From NCBI GenBank assembly GCA_025201345.1, contig JAIXMG010000019.1, forward strand, positions 248,001 to 312,000: 64,000 nt of DNA, written 5' to 3'. Source of the DNA: Thamnidium elegans (lineage: Eukaryota > Mucoromycota > Mucoromycetes > Mucorales > Mucoraceae). Both the position numbers and the translations under genes were made by a program. The notes under the pieces were generated by a model. It was not told where the DNA came from and did not search any database. It was given only the letters and a program-made list of their open reading frames with translations. Below, piece by piece: positions 59,412-64,000 of the stretch (position 1 is its first letter; each line of letters opens with the position of its first letter).

Positions 59412-61241
59412 ATGGTAGATTGGACTGATTTACCACATGAAATATTTATTTCTATATTTATACACTTGTTTAAAAAGCAAGATATTGCACAATGCCAAAT
59501 TACCTGTCAGCATTGGCGCAAAGCCGCCGAAGAAGTGTTGTACCGAGAAGTTATTCTAACTCAACCGCGTACCACCCAATCATTCATCCAAACGCTGAAT
59601 ACAACAGGCAGACTCATCAAGACAATACGGATCTTTTACAACCTTCTCAGCCAACCAACCTACTTACACAGCAACACCAACCAACCAACCGTTTGTACCC
59701 GCGACTTATTTTCCAGTCTTGTACAGCATTGTTCCTACCTCGAAATTGTCGACACATGCCATAACCCGGAACCGCTCTGGCAACTCTTGCGAGAATTCCA
59801 CTGCTGGAAATATATCAAGGAAATTCCAAAAGTAGGTTGGGACGGTGGTAATCTCAATACTTATTTTGATCTCGCTATCCAGTACCGAGAGACCTTACAG
59901 AGCCTTTACCTTGGCGACCGAAACTACTTCACTGGATGGGACGATGGTCCCAAGATAGACTATCTTAAAGTGGCTGCCCGACTCGACCAATTCACCAGCC
60001 TGACATATCTTGAAATTCAATTTGCAACCACTGCAAAGACAGTCATGGTCTTGGAAACACTGGTGAACGCCTGTCCATTACTCACCGCATTAAAGTTCAC
60101 TCCCACATTTTACGATCAAAGTCGATACTTTTCAATTGAAAATCCCTTGATAAATAATATACCTACTACCGTACAACCTCACTTTAATTTAAGGACATTT
60201 GAAGGCATGGGCGTACAATTCACCAGCCAATCCACCCGGTACTTTATATCCAAATTTCCTAGATTACAAACTCTATTTCTAAAGCAATTTTTAACTGAAC
60301 AAGATATCAATTTAGGACAAAACCATAAACTGATGCAACTAATGGCTCAGCATATCTCCAGTTTGAAACACGTCAATGTATATAATACATTAGATACCAA
60401 CACCATGGCGCGTTTAATGCAAGAGTTTTTAAATGTTGCATCACTTGAAACCCTTGTACAAATAGAGTATGATGATTATGATATACATCATTCAGGGGGT
60501 TTCTGTTATCCTTACTTGATCATCCGTAAAAAGAAGGGAACAAAGAAGATGTTACTGCAAGTCCATTTCAAATCCTATACAAACACGACAAGTTTACCTC
60601 ACTTGACACTAATAGAAAACTTGGGTAAAACGCGTATCAAGAATTTACATTTAAACCTAGGCAAAAAAGTGTTTAGCTGCGACTTGGGATCGCAAGTAAC
60701 CTACAACTTTCAAAAACGTATGGGACGATCGTTTTATCAACTGACCCGATGTTTACAGTTACAAACACTGCAATTGCAAAATATTAATTTGTGTCATGTA
60801 CAAGAAAAGAAATGTAAGGTAAATAAATCCGTGCATACGCTTGAAATTGCCAAAGATGAATTGGACGATATAAATGAATTAGAAGCTGGATTAGAGATCA
60901 TATCAAAGTATTTTATTAGTTTAAAGAGTGTTTATTTTGACATACAACAATCACAACAGAGTATTATCAAGATAAGAATGCCTTATAGTCATTTACAAGA
61001 CTTGCATTGGAAAGTAAACAAATTAAATACACTACAAGTCCTATTATTTGTGCATGAAATAATGAACAGTAGTAAATCTTATTTTTCCTTTACTCAACAA
61101 CATGATGTACGCGAGATACCAAGTCAAGAATTTAACCAGCCATTATTGAGTAAACAAGTTTTACGTTTACAAGTTCAATGTTACTCATTGAAATCTTTTA
61201 CTGTTCAATACCATCCTATTTATAAACAATGTATACTTTAA
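59412..61241 (+). CDS. F-box/leucine-rich repeat protein
   Basis: Probable SCF ubiquitin-ligase substrate receptor. A single uninterrupted exon of 609 codons. Residues 1-48 (WTDLPHEIFISIFIHLFKKQDIAQCQITCQHWRKAAEEVLYREV) form a clear F-box. The remainder has irregular leucine-rich units (LTYLEIQF, ACPLLTALKF, FPRLQTLFLKQF, SLKHVNVYN, LQTLQLQNINL) up to the end (about residue 600). It is intronless, unlike most genes here, as is common for expanded fungal F-box families. A T-run of nearly 20 and CTCTCTC leader precede the ATG. No substrate inferable. Confidence 0.88.
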   Translation: MVDWTDLPHEIFISIFIHLFKKQDIAQCQITCQHWRKAAEEVLYREVILTQPRTTQSFIQTLNTTGRLIKTIRIFYNLLSQPTYLHSNTNQPTVCTRDLFSSLVQHCSYLEIVDTCHNPEPLWQLLREFHCWKYIKEIPKVGWDGGNLNTYFDLAIQYRETLQSLYLGDRNYFTGWDDGPKIDYLKVAARLDQFTSLTYLEIQFATTAKTVMVLETLVNACPLLTALKFTPTFYDQSRYFSIENPLINNIPTTVQPHFNLRTFEGMGVQFTSQSTRYFISKFPRLQTLFLKQFLTEQDINLGQNHKLMQLMAQHISSLKHVNVYNTLDTNTMARLMQEFLNVASLETLVQIEYDDYDIHHSGGFCYPYLIIRKKKGTKKMLLQVHFKSYTNTTSLPHLTLIENLGKTRIKNLHLNLGKKVFSCDLGSQVTYNFQKRMGRSFYQLTRCLQLQTLQLQNINLCHVQEKKCKVNKSVHTLEIAKDELDDINELEAGLEIISKYFISLKSVYFDIQQSQQSIIKIRMPYSHLQDLHWKVNKLNTLQVLLFVHEIMNSSKSYFSFTQQHDVREIPSQEFNQPLLSKQVLRLQVQCYSLKSFTVQYHPIYKQCIL

Positions 61242-61353
61242 AAATAAATATTATACTGCATCTATTAAAGGGTAGTCGGAAACTTATTTTGATGTACCGA
61301 GATCTTTAAATGATGCCATTCCGCTGACGTCAGCTTTAATCTTTTTTTTCTTT

Positions 61354-61396
<43 letters not shown>

Positions 61397-61407
61397 CACA
61401 CCGAAGA

Positions 61408-62091
61408 ATGTCATCTCGAAGAGTTTTGCAACAAGTAGTCTTTCAGTCTTTGCGTGTAAGCGCTAAAAGAACTGCAGTACCTGTACTTCGCGCCAGTATC
61501 ATTTTAAACAACAAGTTTGTTCCTGTACAAGAAACGAGACGTTTTTACAACAGCCAACCTAGCTCTGATATTTTCAAAGTAGTAGATTTTAACGATATTC
61601 AACAAATTATTAAAAAGGAAGGAAAAGTAAGGCAATAATAAAAAAATATATATGGTAATATTAGCAATTAAAAAAAAAAAAAAATAGGGCTATGATTTAA
61701 TTGATGTTAGAGAGGAAAAGGAAGTTGTGCAAGGTGCAATTCCTACAGCCAAGAATATTCCTATGGTAAAAAAAAAAAAAAAAAAAAAAACCAAGTATAA
61801 AATAGCTAAAGTGTATAATAGAGCCAATTTGGTAATGCCTGGACATTAACAGACAAAGAATTTCAAAATCAATTTGGATTTGAAAAGCCAAAAAAGGAAT
61901 CACAAGTAATTCTTTATTGTTTAGGCGGTGTCCGTAGTTCGAGAGCAGCCGAACACCTTTACAGTTTAGGCTATACCAAGTAAGTTTTGCATATAACAAG
62001 TTTTTTATTTATTTATTTAAACCCAATTTTTAGCCTTCAAAACTATATAGGTAGTTGGGCTGATTATGCTGAGAAAGTAAAGGGGAAATAA
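61408..62091 (+). CDS. Rhodanese-domain protein (Rdl1-like), mitochondrial
   Basis: Single rhodanese domain, probably a thiosulfate/persulfide sulfurtransferase. Exons 61408-61626, 61688-61765, 61822-61979, 62034-62091 give 170 aa. The N-terminus (SSRRVLQQVVFQSLRVSAKRTAVPVLRAS) is basic and acid-free, a mitochondrial presequence. Rhodanese landmarks: IIKKEGKGYDLIDVREEKEV, GAIPTAKNIPM, then the active-site loop YCLGGVRSSRAAEHL with the catalytic Cys, and the ending YIGSWADYAEKVKG. The loop CLGGVRS has the six-residue Cys-to-Arg/Ser geometry of yeast Rdl1-type proteins. A T-run of about 40 precedes the ATG. The third acceptor could be AATAG or two bases later; phase and SQFGNAW favour the first. 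Confidence 0.88.
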
Positions 62092-62266
62092 AACTTTTTT
62101 CTCCTTTTGTTTGATATATAAAGTCCCTTTTTCGACAATTTATATATGTATAAATATATCAACCCCTATTTTATGGTATTATATAAATACACATTTTGAT
62201 TATTATCTTTTCTCCCCTTCTTTTTCTTTCTTTTTTTTTTTGTTTTTGTTTATTATTACTTTTATA

Positions 62267-63666
62267 ATGGGTGTGTGTATATCAAATGAAGAAAGAACAG
62301 AAAAACTACATAGTTTTAGTATCGATCGTACAATCGAAGAAGAAGGAAAAAAAATGGAAAAAGAGTTCAAGATTTTATTACTAGGTAAAAAAAAGCTTGA
62401 GTTTACAAAGAAAGAAAAAACACGCTTTAACGTTTTATTAAAAAAAAGGCAGTGGTGAGAGTGGGAAATCAACGGTAAATAAAATATAAAAAAACAGACT
62501 GCATAAACTAATATATATAAAAAAAGATCTTTAAACAAATGAAGATTCTTCACCAAAACGGTTATACAAAAGAAGAACTCCTTAACTGGAGAATTACCGT
62601 CTATAAAAATTTAATTCAATCAGCACAAGCGATCGTAAACGCCCTAAGTCAATTTGAATATCAACTTGCAAATGAAAAAATCGAATACGAAGCTCAAAGG
62701 ATAAAGGAATATCGGCTACAAGAGAATATTGACCCTTTAGTTATTGACGCTGTCATTTCTGTTTGGCATGATCCTGCAGTTGCTTCATTATTGTATCAAA
62801 AATCGACTGAATTCTACCTCATGGACTCGGCTTCCTAGTAAATATATATACATATATATATATATATATAAGCATACTAATATACTCTCTCTCTCTTTTA
62901 GCTTCTTTGAGGATATCAAGCGTATTGGTCAACCTGATTATGTACCCAACGCACAAGACGTACTACGCGCTAGATCCAAGACAACTGGTATTGTCGAAGC
63001 CAAATTTATGATTAAAGAAACAAGCATACAGTAAGCATTTTACATTATTATTTATCTTGTTTTTTTTTTACTAATAAGTAAACAGTATGTTTGATGTCGG
63101 TGGACAAAGATCCGAACGAAAGAAATGGATTCACTGTTTTGAAGCAGTCCAATCTATTATATTTTGTGTTTCATTATCAGAATACGACCAAGTACTATTA
63201 GAAGAATCACGCCAAAACCGCATGTTGGAGAGTCTTGTTTTATTCGAGTCGGTTATTAACAGTCGATGGTTTTTAAGAACAACAATCATCTTGTTTCTAA
63301 ACAAGATTGATATATTTCGACAAAAGGTCAAAAAGATACCGTTGGAAAAGTTCTTTCCGGATTATGGAGGTGGAACTGATTTAAATAAATCGGTAAAGTA
63401 TATCTTGTGGAGGTTTAATCAAACAAACCGTGCTAAGCTTCGAATTTACCCGCAGTAAGTAATCTTTTTTTGTTGTGTGCCAAACATAAATACTAAACAA
63501 TCTCTCTTTAAAGCATAACACAGGCAACTGATACATCAAACGTAAGTACTGATCTATTTAAATCAACTGCATATTGATATATATTCTCTTTTAGATTAAG
63601 CACGTGTTTGACGTTATTAAAAAAACAATCATTGAAAACTACTTGAAAGATTCTGGTATACTATGA
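62267..63666 (+). CDS. Heterotrimeric G-protein alpha subunit
   Basis: Membrane-attached signalling GTPase. Exons 62267-62384, 62449-62474, 62527-62837, 62902-63030, 63086-63454, 63514-63541, 63595-63666 give 350 aa, the standard length. MGVCIS at the start fits N-myristoylation at Gly2 and palmitoylation at Cys4. Nucleotide motifs: P-loop GSGESGKST (formed across introns 1-2), switch [15 protein letters not shown] with the catalytic Arg, switch [20 protein letters not shown] with the catalytic Gln, and NKID. The TCAT motif is TQATDT: its Cys is Gln. The C-terminus is DSGIL with Ser in place of the pertussis-toxin Cys at -4. Three of its six acceptors are AAG. Exons of 26 and 28 nt are supported by exact P-loop and TxAT reconstruction. 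Confidence 0.95.
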
Positions 63667-63930
63667 AATAACATCCCACACATTATCCCCCCTTACTATT
63701 TGTAACAGCATTATATATATTTCATTAAATTTGAGTTTGACATTCAATCCCTCAAATCCCCTCTTTTCACTCTCTTTAATCATAATTACAGTAATAATAA
63801 TAAAAAAAACACACCTACTTTCCCCCCCTCCCCCTCTAACACTTGCAATAAAAAAAAAATAAAAAATTACTAGTTCAAAATGTCAGACAATTTAATAGAA
63901 AAAAAAAAAAAGAAGCGTCAGAGTTTATAT
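63667..63930. other. Intergenic between convergent genes
   Basis: AT-rich 264-bp 3' flank shared by the G alpha gene (plus) and the edge gene (minus). A C-rich run lies near 63822-63836 (CCCCCCCTCCCCCTC). No gene. Confidence 0.5.
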
Positions 63931-64000
63931 TTAAGCAGTGGTAGCCTTAACAACCTTCTTGGCTTGAGTACCCTCACGGAAACCGTTCTTGAAACGACGT
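63931..64000 (-). CDS. 3' end of a gene cut by the window edge, basic C-terminus (ribosomal-protein-like)
   Basis: Reading down from the window edge, the minus strand gives RRFKNGFREGTQAKKVVKATTA and stop (TAA at 63933-63931). The basic, Ala/Thr/Lys-rich ending and the GC-richer, preferred-codon style (AAG, GTT, CGT, as in eL15) suggest a highly expressed ribosomal protein, but I cannot name it from 22 residues. Confidence 0.45.
   Translation of the reverse strand, partial: RRFKNGFREGTQAKKVVKATTA

Overview
This window is nuclear DNA from a filamentous fungus, most likely an early-diverging one of the Mucoromycota (Mucorales type). Reasons: AT-rich intergenic DNA full of homopolymer runs; genes broken by many short introns (mostly about 50-80 nt) with GTAAGT-like donors; several F-box/leucine-rich genes; LIM/C1/RhoGAP and DH-PH regulators; a G-protein alpha subunit; a serine-rich secreted protein; and a decayed Fanzor-type nuclease fragment. 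The phylum call is inference. No rRNA, CRISPR array or intact transposon was seen.

Layout, left to right. 1-6.8 kb: YMC1-type mitochondrial carrier (+), HMG-box transcription factor (+), glyoxalase I (+), and a small secreted cysteine-stabilised (defensin-like) peptide with a lysine-rich histone-H1-like tail (+). 7.2-7.9 kb: doubtful small gene. 8.2-12.8 kb: tandem pair of acyl-CoA ligase/4CL-like enzymes with matching intron positions. 12.9-14.9 kb: F-box gene (-) split by an in-frame TAA. 15-23.2 kb: CCDC6-like coiled-coil protein, tripeptidyl-peptidase II, and a mitochondrial MetX/Cys2-type acyltransferase (all +). 23.4 kb: tRNA-Val(AAC). 24.7-30.7 kb: seven-helix membrane protein, Ser-rich secreted protein, divergent caleosin with a long tail (all +). 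30.9-34.3 kb: DH-PH RhoGEF (-). 34.7-36.3 kb: complex I LYR subunit NDUFA6 (+) and a short F-box protein (-). 38.7-44.1 kb: GTP cyclohydrolase I (+), unknown 591-aa protein (-), M20 amidohydrolase (-). 45.0-45.5 kb: Fanzor remnant (-). 46.8-50.2 kb: LIM-LIM-C1-RhoGAP (-). 52.7-57.7 kb: small coiled-coil protein (+), ribosomal protein eL15 (-), amidophosphoribosyltransferase (-), divergent OPA3 (+). 59.4-63.7 kb: F-box protein, rhodanese, G alpha (all +). 63.9 kb to edge: 3' end of a basic-tailed gene (-).

There is no operon-like logic. Most genes are housekeeping (purine and pterin synthesis, methylglyoxal detoxification, sulfur amino acid metabolism, respiration, translation) with a Rho/G-protein signalling component. 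The parts that stand out are the defensin-like/H1-tail fusion, the Fanzor fragment, the altered second acyl-CoA ligase, the caleosin lacking family ligand residues, the 10-nt GTP cyclohydrolase exon, and the frequent A-tract-AAG 3' splice sites.

Exon coordinates were worked out by hand from splice signals, reading phase and family conservation. For the well-conserved families the phases close exactly, which is the main support. For the unknown proteins they are weaker.
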